From NCBI GenBank assembly GCA_965204415.1, contig CBDBEL010000004.1:1426001-1490000 (forward strand): DNA of 64,000 nucleotides. Direction: 5' to 3'. Below the pieces are notes generated by a model. It saw nothing but the letters and a program-made list of their open reading frames with translations. It was not told the origin of the DNA and did not search any database. Origin of the DNA: Aldehydirespirator sp965204415. GTDB lineage: Bacteria; Actinomycetota; Acidimicrobiia; Acidimicrobiales; Aldehydirespiratoraceae. This document shows, piece after piece, positions 8,978-16,956 of the stretch. Numbering within the stretch: position 1 is the first letter of the stretch; every line of letters starts with the position of its first letter. Both the position numbers and the translations under genes were made by a program.

Positions 8978-11347
8978 ATGGGCTCAAGAGTGGAAGGCGC
9001 CAAGCCGGTCTATACCGCGGCGGCCGCCTGGGTTGACCGCGGGCTGCGAACGGACGATTCGCTCTTCACTCGCGGCGAATCGATCTGGACGAGCAAGTCG
9101 CTCGACGAGCTCCGTCGTCAGTTCCTCAATCGCCCCGACACTCCCGGCGACAACGTTATGGACACGCTCGAGCGCCAGCTTGAAGGCACCACAGCGGAAG
9201 CCTGCCAACTGATGGGCGAGGTCATGTACGTTCATCTCCTTGTTCCCAGCGATATGAAACTGGAGACGAAGCAAGCGCAGATTGAGCAGGTCCTGGGATG
9301 GTCGCCCGAGACAGTGACCCTGCCAGAAGAGTTGATCGCCGCATTGGACCCGGGCGTTGCGGACATCGGCGGCGGCCACAACAATCGCCCCTACTATCTT
9401 GGCTGCATCATCGAGTTCGCCGCGGCATGGAAGCGATTGAGGCCCGATGAGCGCCGACGCAGGCTCGAAGATCCCTGGGCCTTCAAAACGCTCGTCATGG
9501 ACCTTAAATTCGAGAGCAGGCTGTTCGAGCGCGGGAACTCCGCCGACCTGCAGCGGCTTGCCCTGCTGCATCTCATACACCCGGACACCTTCGAGCCCAT
9601 CGTGAGCGTCAATCACAAGGAGAAGATCGCGGCGAAATTCGAAGGGCTAGTCGAGAACCCAGAGCAGGATATCGATCGCAAGCTACAGCAGATTCGCGCT
9701 GCATGGGGAGGCGATGACGCCGAGGCCCTCGACTTCTACCGGGACGACATCCGGAGCCAATGGGACGACTCGAAGGCACCCGATGGCTGGGGTCAACTCA
9801 TCTCCCGGACTCAGAAGCACATGGCATCAGGCAAGCTTAAATCTGTAGAGAACGACTACAAGATCGAGATCGGAAAGCGGTTCGAACGGGCCCGCGCGGC
9901 CGTGCTGGAGACCCGGAGCTCCTGGCCAGACCTCGTCAAGGACAGCGTCAGGAAGAGCGAGAACCTCATCCACGGCGCAGACAAGGCCCGGTTCTGCGGC
10001 TGGATCGACGAGGCACCGGACAAGTCGCATGAGGCTCTTTCGCTGCTCTGGAGCGATAGTGACACTCCGCTGTCCGGACAGGTGCGAGAGTTCATGAACG
10101 TGTTTCCCCGATCAGTGATCTCCGGTGTGGGCACCCGAACGAACATCGCATCGGTGCTGCTGATGGGACTGGGTGCCGAACGTCATCCGCCCTTCAGAAC
10201 ATCCCTGTTCGAGAAGGCGTACAAGCTCACCGAACACGACGTGCCGAGCCCGGACGCCGACGAGGCGGCAACTTACGACCACGCGCTCAAGTTTCTGGGT
10301 CGATTCATCGACAAGGCAGCCGAGCATGATCTGGAATTGCGCCGCCTTGACGCCCAGTCTGCGATCTTCATGTTCTTCAAGAGCGAAGGGGAGAAACCCA
10401 ACGGCGAGCCACCACCGAAGACGCGACCTGAACCGACAAGCCTCAAGGAACTTGCCGCGGCGCTGTGCCTTCCGGTCGGGTTCCTTGAGCGGATCGAGAG
10501 GCAACTCAAGCGCAAATGGCAGGTGATCTTCCAAGGTCCACCGGGCACCAGCAAGACCTACGTCGCGCAGGAACTTGCCAGATGGCTCGCTGGCAGTAAG
10601 GAGCGGGTCACGCTAGTGCAGTTTCATCCGTCGTACGCCTACGAGGACTTCGTTGAGGGCTACCGCCCGCACTTGGAGAACGGTCAGCCGACCTTCACTC
10701 TCAAGCGCGGTCCCCTCCTGCGGGCAGCCGCGGACGCGGACGCTGACCCAGCCAACACGCACGTTCTGGTGATCGACGAGATCAACCGCGGCAACGTCGC
10801 CAAAGTGTTCGGAGAACTGTACTTCCTGCTGGAGTACCGCGACGAGGACGAGGATGTACACCTGCAGTACTCGAATGAGCCCATGCGCCTCCCGAAGAAC
10901 CTGTACATCATCGGAACGATGAACACGACGGACCGTTCGATTGCGCTCGTGGATCTCGCTCTGCGTCGCCGTTTCAGCTTCGTGGAGTTCCATCCCGACG
11001 ACGAACCGATCAAGGGCCTGCTGCGGCGCTGGCTCCGCCGACAAGGCAAGGCTGATCTGGAATGTGTGGCTGACCTGCTGGACGAGGCCAATGCCCTGCT
11101 GCAGGACGACCGCAACGTTGCCATCGGCCCGAGCCACTTCCTCGAGGAGGACCTCAGCGAGGAGGTCGTCGCGGACATCTGGAACCACAACGTCCTTCCG
11201 TACGTCGAGGAGGCGCTCATCGGCAACCCCGACCGCGTCAGGGAGTTCGACCTGGACCGATTGCTGGACCGATTGCGACGCAAGGCCGCGGGCGTCCCCG
11301 CACCCGAGCCGAGCGACAACTCCGACGATGAGTCCAACCGACGATGA
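8978..11347 (+). CDS. McrB-like AAA+ NTPase, restriction subunit
   Basis: The 789-residue protein has a long N-terminal region (about 1-510) that I do not recognise and a C-terminal McrB-type AAA+ module. The Walker A is GPPGTSKT (about 520), Walker B is VLVIDEINRGN (about 595), the McrB GTPase signature is GTMNTTDRSI (about 645), and LALRRRF holds the sensor arginines. In McrBC systems this subunit hydrolyses GTP and drives the McrC nuclease on modified DNA; the N-terminus normally recognises the target. A good ribosome site (AAGGAG) precedes ATG 8978. It overlaps the McrC-like gene by 20 nt. The N-terminus does not look like DUF3578 or the classical McrB N domain, so target specificity is open. 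Confidence 0.85.
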   Translation: MGSRVEGAKPVYTAAAAWVDRGLRTDDSLFTRGESIWTSKSLDELRRQFLNRPDTPGDNVMDTLERQLEGTTAEACQLMGEVMYVHLLVPSDMKLETKQAQIEQVLGWSPETVTLPEELIAALDPGVADIGGGHNNRPYYLGCIIEFAAAWKRLRPDERRRRLEDPWAFKTLVMDLKFESRLFERGNSADLQRLALLHLIHPDTFEPIVSVNHKEKIAAKFEGLVENPEQDIDRKLQQIRAAWGGDDAEALDFYRDDIRSQWDDSKAPDGWGQLISRTQKHMASGKLKSVENDYKIEIGKRFERARAAVLETRSSWPDLVKDSVRKSENLIHGADKARFCGWIDEAPDKSHEALSLLWSDSDTPLSGQVREFMNVFPRSVISGVGTRTNIASVLLMGLGAERHPPFRTSLFEKAYKLTEHDVPSPDADEAATYDHALKFLGRFIDKAAEHDLELRRLDAQSAIFMFFKSEGEKPNGEPPPKTRPEPTSLKELAAALCLPVGFLERIERQLKRKWQVIFQGPPGTSKTYVAQELARWLAGSKERVTLVQFHPSYAYEDFVEGYRPHLENGQPTFTLKRGPLLRAAADADADPANTHVLVIDEINRGNVAKVFGELYFLLEYRDEDEDVHLQYSNEPMRLPKNLYIIGTMNTTDRSIALVDLALRRRFSFVEFHPDDEPIKGLLRRWLRRQGKADLECVADLLDEANALLQDDRNVAIGPSHFLEEDLSEEVVADIWNHNVLPYVEEALIGNPDRVREFDLDRLLDRLRRKAAGVPAPEPSDNSDDESNRR

Positions 11348-12695
11348 GTCCAACAGCGCCGAAGTCGTCGCCTCGTCCGTCGATGGGGCGCCGAACGGCA
11401 CCCGGATCGACGGCGGATCGACGGGCGGAGAGGCGGCCAGCGTCGAAGCCCGGCACATAGCACCGCCCAGGGCCGTGCTCCACATCGATCTGCAGGAGTA
11501 CCAGGGGACCGAGTACATCCTCACGATGGCTCAGCGAGACGCGCTCCTTGGCGACGTCAAGGCGCTGAAGCTAGCGATCGAGCCGATCGCAGGCACTGAC
11601 AGCCGATACCTGATCACACCTGGATCGACAGTGGGTGCACTCGAGATCGGCGACATGTCCGTGCGGGTCCAGCCCAAGATCGGAATTCCACAGCTGCTGT
11701 CACTCGCCTGCTACGCGATGAGGCTGTTCAAGCCCCAGCACGACAACCCGTTCAACTTCAAGGAGGACGAGGCTCTTCCCGACGTGCTGGCGCTGGCGCT
11801 CGCGGCAGCGGCGCGTAAGGCGTTCGCTCGCGGCCTCTTGCACGGCTACCGCGTGGAGGAGGACACCCTCCAGACGGTGCGAGGCAGGATCAGAATCGAC
11901 GACCAGATCCGGCAGCGACCGGGACTCATGCTTCCCATCGATGTCCGCTACGACGAGTTCACGGACGACATCGTCGAGAACCGGCTCGTCAAGGCCGCTG
12001 CCGTCCGGTTGGCCCGGATGCGACTCCGTTCACGGAACGCCCGTGCAGGGTTGAGTTGGGTCGCCGGGATGCTCAAACAGGTGTCGCTCGTCGAGTTCGG
12101 AGCGAACGACCTGCCCGAAACCCATTTTGACCACCTCAACGAGCACTACCGGGACGTGTTGGCACTCGCCAGCCTCATTCTGCGCCACAGCGCTCTCGCA
12201 TCGTCCCGCGGCGCGGTTCGGACGTCCGGCTTCCTGGTGAATATGGACGACCTGTTCCAAGAGTTCCTGACCGTCGCCCTACGCGAAGCGCTGCACGTGT
12301 CGCCGCAGACGCTGCGCTCGGACTACGAAGTCCCGTTCGACGAGAACGAGAGAGCAACACTCAAGCCGGACCTCTCGTGGTGGGACGGCGGAACCTGCAC
12401 CTTCGTTGGAGACGCCAAGTACAAGAACCTGCCCGACAACCGCGTGCCCAACGCCGACTTGTACCAGCTGCTGGCCTACGTCACGGCTCTCGACCTCAGT
12501 GGCGGGCTCCTGATCTATGCACAGGGCGGCGCCGACCCAGCGTCATACGTCGTCAAGCAGGCCCGCAAGTGCCTTGAGGTGGTCGCTCTGGACCTGTCCG
12601 GCTCGCTCGATGAGGTATTGGACCGAACCATGGCCATCGCGTCAAGGGTTCAGGAGTTGCGAGCTAACGCCCCGCAGAGCCTGATCGCCGCGTAG
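11328..12695 (+). CDS. McrC-like PD-(D/E)xK nuclease subunit
   Basis: The 455-residue protein follows the McrB-like gene with a 20-nt overlap. After a poorly conserved N-terminus it has the McrC segments TPGSTVGALEIGDMSVRVQPKIG, DILPD-type LPDVLALALAAA, VRGRIRIDDQIRQRPG and YDEFTDDIVENRLVKAA. The nuclease core follows as LKPDLSWWDGG...FVGDAKYK, supplying the D and D-x-K of the PD-(D/E)xK site at about residues 345-365. It should cut DNA when activated by the McrB-like NTPase. The start ATG 11328 is the first that preserves homology; the open frame further upstream is antisense noise. Confidence 0.85.
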   Translation: MSPTDDESNSAEVVASSVDGAPNGTRIDGGSTGGEAASVEARHIAPPRAVLHIDLQEYQGTEYILTMAQRDALLGDVKALKLAIEPIAGTDSRYLITPGSTVGALEIGDMSVRVQPKIGIPQLLSLACYAMRLFKPQHDNPFNFKEDEALPDVLALALAAAARKAFARGLLHGYRVEEDTLQTVRGRIRIDDQIRQRPGLMLPIDVRYDEFTDDIVENRLVKAAAVRLARMRLRSRNARAGLSWVAGMLKQVSLVEFGANDLPETHFDHLNEHYRDVLALASLILRHSALASSRGAVRTSGFLVNMDDLFQEFLTVALREALHVSPQTLRSDYEVPFDENERATLKPDLSWWDGGTCTFVGDAKYKNLPDNRVPNADLYQLLAYVTALDLSGGLLIYAQGGADPASYVVKQARKCLEVVALDLSGSLDEVLDRTMAIASRVQELRANAPQSLIAA

Positions 12696-12722
12696 TGTTG
12701 GCGACCATTACGAGTGGCCCAC

Positions 12723-12752
12723 CTAGTTGTTCCCCATTCGGGGAACAACTAG
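12723..12752. promoter_or_regulatory. Perfect 13-bp inverted repeat, likely antitoxin operator
   Basis: CTAGTTGTTCCCC and its exact reverse complement are separated by ATTC and end 23 nt before the antitoxin ATG. Antitoxins of the RelB/DinJ type bind such dyads to repress their own promoter. No T-run follows, so a terminator is less likely. Confidence 0.7.
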
Positions 12753-12775
12753 AGTCGCATGTGGGAGGTTGAACG

Positions 12776-13033
12776 ATGGCCAAGACCGAAATGATCAGAG
12801 CCCGAGTCGAGCCCGAACTCAAGCATCAGGCAGAGGCGCTGCTCCGCGAGCTGGGAATGTCGGTCACGGAGGCGATCACGCTGTTCTATCGGCAGGTGAC
12901 GATTCACCGTGGGCTGCCCTTCGAGGTGAAGATCCCCAACGCCGACACCGCCGCGGCGCTGCAGCAGGCCGAATCGGGAGCTGGCCTAGCCGAGTACACC
13001 ACCCTGGAGGAACTCAAGACCGCGGCGCAGTGA
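12776..13033 (+). CDS. RelB/DinJ-family antitoxin
   Basis: This 85-residue protein starts AKTEMIRARVEPELKHQAEALLRELGMSVTEAITLFYRQV. It is the ribbon-helix-helix DNA-binding fold of DinJ/RelB antitoxins, with a short acidic C-terminal tail that normally wraps a YafQ/RelE toxin. GGGAGG lies 8 nt upstream of the ATG and a 13-bp inverted repeat lies just ahead. No intact toxin follows; only a short YafQ-like remnant is seen downstream, so the antitoxin may be solitary. Confidence 0.88.
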   Translation: MAKTEMIRARVEPELKHQAEALLRELGMSVTEAITLFYRQVTIHRGLPFEVKIPNADTAAALQQAESGAGLAEYTTLEELKTAAQ

Positions 13034-13104
13034 GCCATGCGCCCGCTGACGACCAACGCGCTTCGGAGCCAACCTCGGGTTCCGACGGTGTTACCCCCGC
13101 TCTT

Positions 13105-13158
13105 CTACCGCTTGACCACAAGGGTCATGACTTCGTCGCCGACTGGCAATTGGCCTAG
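13105..13158 (+). pseudogene. YafQ/RelE toxin remnant
   Basis: The 17 codons before the TAG at 13156 read LPLDHKGHDFVADWQLA. They share the spacing L-P-x3-K-x-H-x5-W with the conserved centre of YafQ toxins. The sequence lies where the toxin partner of the upstream DinJ gene should be, but the N-terminal half is missing or shifted out of frame and the catalytic C-terminal end is absent. The evidence is one short motif plus position. Confidence 0.4.
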
Positions 13159-13235
13159 TTGAAGAAGCGATACCATCCTCGTATGCCTGCGGCTCTCCCC
13201 GCATCTGGGACGCCCATCAAGTCAAGGTTCTGATC

Positions 13236-14426
13236 GTGAATCGCCAGAGGCTCACGCGAGTTACTGCCAAGGGGTTCCGGTCCCTGGATGGCGTCAGCGT
13301 GCCGCTCAAGCCTCTGACCGTCCTCGTAGGACCGAATGGCTCGGGCAAGACGAACATCCTGAATGTCCTGCAGTTCCTTGCATCCACGGTGCGATTCGAT
13401 CTCGCCGCAGCCCTCGAGGCATCGGGAGGATTCTCCTACGTTCAACGCCAGGACGGCCGAGCGCCGACATCCCGTGTCGTGCTCGGCATCGAAGGGATCG
13501 TCACCAGGAATGCGAGCCTTGGTGCACCCGACGAGTACCGGCTGTCGTTCTATCGAAGCGCCAGTAACCGGCTCAACCGCGAGGAGTCTTTCGTCTGGAA
13601 GCGGACGAGAGGGCAGGGAAGGCGCCTAACGGTCAAGGGCACCAAGGTGGAGTTCGGAGCCGACGATGTAGAGACTGGCGACCGCGAGACTCGACTACTG
13701 GCCAACCGGCAAGCAACCGGGCTGGCCACTCTTCCCGACTGGTCGGACGAGGAGGGCGGCGAGGGAATACGACTCCTAGCACAGTTCCTGTCGGGCATTC
13801 GGATTCTCGAGCCCGACATGGAAGCAGCCAGGTTGCCGTCGCGAATGATCCCCGGCCGCTTGGCTGACGATGCGAGCAACCTCTCATCGGCCTTGAACAA
13901 TCTGGCTGTCTCGGATCCCGAGTCGTTTGGGATACTGGAGGATGAAGTCCGCGAGTGCCTTCCGGGTCTCGACGCCATCGAGTTCGAATTGCTAGGCGGT
14001 TCTAGTCGCGCGGTGATGATCGTACTACGGGAGCGCGGCGTGCGGATGCCAGTCGAGCTTGCCGACGCTTCCTTCGGCACCGTGCGATTGCTCGCCCTGC
14101 TCACGGCGTTGCACGAGACCGAGCAGCCGCCCTTTACGGCCATCGAGGAGGCCGACCATGGACTTCACCCGTACGCTCTGGACCTTCTCGTGGAGAGGTT
14201 GCGGGCTGCTTCCGAGCACACGCAGCTGCTGGTGACAACGCATGCCCCGACACTCGTCAACCGCCTGAGGCCCGAGGAACTCGTCGTGTGCGACCGCGAC
14301 TCGACCACGGGCGCTTCGAGCATTCCTGCCATCGGCAGCAATGAGATCGCCCGCCTTGAGCGCAGTTCTGAACAAGGTCTTGGCGAACTCTGGTTCGCTG
14401 GCGCTCTGGGCGGCGTGCCCGACTAG
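13236..14426 (+). CDS. ABC/RecF-type AAA ATPase of a two-gene nuclease system
   Basis: This is a 396-residue SMC/RecF-like ATPase (AAA_15/AAA_21 type). Walker A is VGPNGSGKTN near residue 32, the family opening is VTAKGFRSLDGVSVPLKPLT, Walker B is TAIEEADHGLHP near 310, and the H-loop is LLVTTHAPTLV. The long region between them is the usual lid and coiled-coil insertion. The next gene, 8 nt downstream, is TOPRIM-like. ATPase plus TOPRIM pairs occur in OLD/Gabija, PARIS and AbiL-like phage defence. The start is GTG 13236. The system has not been identified precisely. Confidence 0.8.
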   Translation: MNRQRLTRVTAKGFRSLDGVSVPLKPLTVLVGPNGSGKTNILNVLQFLASTVRFDLAAALEASGGFSYVQRQDGRAPTSRVVLGIEGIVTRNASLGAPDEYRLSFYRSASNRLNREESFVWKRTRGQGRRLTVKGTKVEFGADDVETGDRETRLLANRQATGLATLPDWSDEEGGEGIRLLAQFLSGIRILEPDMEAARLPSRMIPGRLADDASNLSSALNNLAVSDPESFGILEDEVRECLPGLDAIEFELLGGSSRAVMIVLRERGVRMPVELADASFGTVRLLALLTALHETEQPPFTAIEEADHGLHPYALDLLVERLRAASEHTQLLVTTHAPTLVNRLRPEELVVCDRDSTTGASSIPAIGSNEIARLERSSEQGLGELWFAGALGGVPD

Positions 14427-14434
14427 AACGCACA

Positions 14435-15091
14435 ATGGCACGGCCGACGAGGCATGGCCAGGCTAACCGCGCTGCCGTGGTGCTTGTCTTCGGCGAGAGC
14501 CGTAACGACAGACGCGCCGTCGCCCAGCTCATCAAGGCCCTCTGTCCCGCCCTCCAGGGCAGGGTCCGAGTTCGCCCCTACCCCATGTCGCTGCAGAGAG
14601 AGGCATCTGCCCACGCCGTGTCGGGCTGGATGGAGCGCATCTCGCGCGCTGTCGCTAGCCACGGTGAGGCCGTGATCTGTGTCTTCGTGCACCGAGACGC
14701 CGACGGTCCGGACCCCGACGGACAGCTACAGAAGGCAACGGAAAACGTGCTCCGGACCGCCGACATACCAGGTGCCCATGCCGTCGTGCCCGTCGAGGAG
14801 ATTGAGGCTTGGTGGATGCTGTTTCCCGACGCGACCGAGCGACTGCGCCGCTCCTGGCGAGGGATGCTGCAACGAGCCAACCGCGATTGGGACACGGTTC
14901 GAAACCCCAAGGAAGAGTTGAAGCGGTTGACACGCCGCGGCGACCGGAGACACGCCTACTCCGAGGCGGACTCCCCTAGCGTCGCCCGCCATGTTGCGGC
15001 TGCTATAGCTGATGGCACCACGCCCGTCGGTCGCAGCCGGTCCTACGAGCGATTCGTGGCCGCAGTTTCCGAGTGCTGCAACGCCGCGTAG
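14435..15091 (+). CDS. TOPRIM-like protein (DUF4276/RloB-like), partner of the ATPase
   Basis: The 218-residue protein has the skeleton of a TOPRIM-like fold. A first strand is followed by an acidic position (VVLVFGESRND), then the second acidic motif VFVHRDADG, then VPVEEIEAWWMLFPDA, a feature I associate with DUF4276 proteins. It starts 8 nt after the ATPase stop, so the two are co-transcribed. In related pairs the TOPRIM protein is a nuclease held by the ATPase until phage infection. The family assignment is from motifs only; RloB or DUF4435 relatives are alternatives. Confidence 0.6.
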   Translation: MARPTRHGQANRAAVVLVFGESRNDRRAVAQLIKALCPALQGRVRVRPYPMSLQREASAHAVSGWMERISRAVASHGEAVICVFVHRDADGPDPDGQLQKATENVLRTADIPGAHAVVPVEEIEAWWMLFPDATERLRRSWRGMLQRANRDWDTVRNPKEELKRLTRRGDRRHAYSEADSPSVARHVAAAIADGTTPVGRSRSYERFVAAVSECCNAA

Positions 15092-15107
15092 CGAGTGGTT
15101 GGCGCTC

Positions 15108-15899
15108 CTACAGCAGCGCGGACACGGTGCCTACGCTGTCGATCTCGGCTTGCAGTTCGTCGCCGGCGCTGAGGGGCAGCATTCCGCAGAGTGAGCCGGT
15201 CATGATGCACTCCCCGGCCCGCAGCGGGGTGCCGTGCAGGCTCAAGGCGTCGGCCAGCCACAGCACCGAGTTCAGCGGGTTGCCCAGGCAGGCGGCTCCG
15301 TTGCCGGTGGCGGCCGGCTCGCCGTTGATCGTCAGCTGCATCTCCACCCGGCGCAGGTCGACCGCGGCCAGCGGCACCGGGCGGGTGCCGAGCACATAGA
15401 GGCCGCTGCCCGCGTTGTCGGCGATCATGTCGAAGTTGGTGATATCCCAGGCAAGACGGCTGTCGACGATCTCCAGTGCGGGCAGCACGTAGGCGGTTGC
15501 GCTGATCACGTCGGCCACGGTGTGCTGACCCTTGTCCAGGTCGGCGCCGAGCACCACCGCGACCTCGACCTCGACCCGAGGCTCGATCAGCCCGGTACCG
15601 CCGATGTCGTCGCCGTCGGTGCGGCACTTGTCGGCGTACAGGACACCCCAGATGGGCTCGTCCATGCCGAGCTGCTCCTGGACAGCCGGGTTGGTCAGAC
15701 CCACCTTGTGCCCGCTGATCCTCCGGCCGGCCTCCAGCCAGTGATCGGTGTTGAGCTGCTGCACCGCGTACCCGGCCTCGGGACCGGCGGAGGCGCCCAG
15801 CAGGCTGCGCACCGGTTGGCAGGGCACACCGGCCAGCATGGCGCCGCGCAGGCGCTCGGCCGCAGCCTTCAAGACGGTGGAATCAGGTGATGCTGTCAC
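15108..15899 (-). CDS. 2-keto-4-pentenoate hydratase (fumarylacetoacetase superfamily)
   Basis: The 263-residue protein contains the MhpD-type blocks GHKVGLTNPAVQEQLGMDEPIWGVLY, EPRVEVEVAVVLGADL (metal-binding acidic residues), LPALEIVDSRLAWDITNFDMIADN and GNPLNSVLWLADAL. It hydrates 2-hydroxypentadienoates in meta-cleavage pathways, or acts on a related oxo-acid. The start is GTG 15899. Its 3' end is duplicated at 8374-8616 on the far side of the defence island, so the present 3' end may have arrived with that island. Confidence 0.88.
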   Translation of the reverse strand: MTASPDSTVLKAAAERLRGAMLAGVPCQPVRSLLGASAGPEAGYAVQQLNTDHWLEAGRRISGHKVGLTNPAVQEQLGMDEPIWGVLYADKCRTDGDDIGGTGLIEPRVEVEVAVVLGADLDKGQHTVADVISATAYVLPALEIVDSRLAWDITNFDMIADNAGSGLYVLGTRPVPLAAVDLRRVEMQLTINGEPAATGNGAACLGNPLNSVLWLADALSLHGTPLRAGECIMTGSLCGMLPLSAGDELQAEIDSVGTVSALL

Positions 15900-15943
15900 T
15901 CCTCAGACTTCCTTGCGTGGGAGCGTTTCAACGCTAGAGTGCA

Positions 15944-16034
15944 GAGCGTAGGTGCCGGAGCGCCTCCCCTTTCCGGTTGAAGGCTCCACTTAGGTGGCGA
16001 GGGGAGACGCTCCGGCTCTCGCATCCTACGGCTC
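15944..16034. other. Long imperfect hairpin between the fdh operon and the hydratase gene
   Basis: Nested complementary blocks GAGC/GCTC, GTAGG/CCTAC, GCCGGAGCG/CGCTCCGGC and CTCCCC/GGGGAG bring the ends of this 91-nt stretch together around a loop of about 30 nt. It could be a terminator of the fdh operon without a T-run, a leader of the hydratase mRNA, or a small RNA. I do not match it to a known riboswitch. Confidence 0.45.
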
Positions 16035-16095
16035 ACCCCGTGCGAATGCGGTAAGGCACAAAACGTGCTGTAACAACTTGTAGATGAATGTCCGC

Positions 16096-16956
16096 TCACT
16101 CACCGTGGACGTACTGCCAGCCGAAGCGGCCCTTGATGCACAGGTGGCCGCTGGTCACCGAATGGTCGGAGGGAGACGTGACCTTCACGATCCGCTCGTC
16201 CTGCACATGCAGGTCGAGGTTGCAGCCCACGCCGCAGTAGGAGCAGACCGTGCGGGTGACGGTCTGCTCGGCGGGGCGCCACTCCCCCACCTCGCGCAGG
16301 TCGTACTCGGTCTTGAACTGCAGCGCGCCGGTGGGGCACACGCCCACGCAGTTGCCGCAATACACGCAGGCCGAGTCGGGCAAGGTCACGTCGAACTCGG
16401 TGGAGATGCGGGCGTCGAAGCCCCGGCCGGCCACCGCGATGGCGAAGGTGTGCTGGGCGTCGTCGCCGCAGGCCTCCACGCACTTGTAGCACAGCACGCA
16501 CTTCGAGTAGTCCCGAATGTAGAGCTCGTCTTGGATCTTGACCGGCTCGTCCACCCGCTCGACGGGGTGGTCCTCGTCGGAGTAGCGGCCAGGGTCGGCG
16601 CCGTAGGCGTCCATCCAGCGGTGCAGGTCCTCAGCCTGGCTCAGGTCCACACCCGAGCCCAGGAACTCGAGCACCATCCGGCGGCTGTGGCGAACCCGGG
16701 GGGTGTCGGTCTCGACGACCATTCCCTCCTCGGCGGGGCGGGAGCATGACGGCACCAGCGCCCGGGACCCTTCGACCTCGACGACGCAGACTCGGCACAC
16801 GTTGACCGGGGTGAGGTTCTCGGCCCAGCACAGGGTGGGAGTGTCGATGCCGGCCTGGACGCAGGCGGCGTGGATGGTCGAGCCCTCCGCCACCTCCACC
16901 GGCTGCCCATCGACAGTGATCGTGACGGCGGTCTCGGTGATCGCGGTTTCAGTCAT
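16096..16956 (-). CDS. Formate dehydrogenase iron-sulfur module (N-terminal part of the alpha subunit as a separate gene)
   Basis: The 286-residue protein carries, in order, a [2Fe-2S] ferredoxin domain (C-x10-C-x2-C in LCWAENLTPVNVCRVCVVE, then a later Cys), a NuoG-type His/Cys cluster region, two [4Fe-4S] motifs (CVLCYKCVEAC and CVYCGNCVGVCPTGA), and the molybdopterin-oxidoreductase [4Fe-4S] motif CSYCGVGCNLDLHV ending GHLCIKGRFGWQYVHGE. In NAD-dependent formate dehydrogenases these regions precede the catalytic domain in one chain; here the chain ends where that domain should start. The catalytic part is the separate gene at 18722-20650. The start overlaps the NuoEF-like gene by 8 nt, so it is the last gene of the operon. 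Confidence 0.88.
   Translation of the reverse strand: MTETAITETAVTITVDGQPVEVAEGSTIHAACVQAGIDTPTLCWAENLTPVNVCRVCVVEVEGSRALVPSCSRPAEEGMVVETDTPRVRHSRRMVLEFLGSGVDLSQAEDLHRWMDAYGADPGRYSDEDHPVERVDEPVKIQDELYIRDYSKCVLCYKCVEACGDDAQHTFAIAVAGRGFDARISTEFDVTLPDSACVYCGNCVGVCPTGALQFKTEYDLREVGEWRPAEQTVTRTVCSYCGVGCNLDLHVQDERIVKVTSPSDHSVTSGHLCIKGRFGWQYVHGE

Noticed and set aside
13037..13159. A 40-codon gene starting at ATG 13037 as the toxin partner of DinJ
   Set aside because: Its translation has no RelE/YafQ features; the YafQ-like motif lies in a different frame, so it is treated as a remnant.
15944..16034. Possible tRNA-Sec gene next to the Sec formate dehydrogenase
   Set aside because: The minus strand contains CUUCAAC, like the UCA anticodon loop of tRNA-Sec, but the flanking bases do not form an anticodon stem, there is no T-loop, and the outer stem is too long for an acceptor arm.
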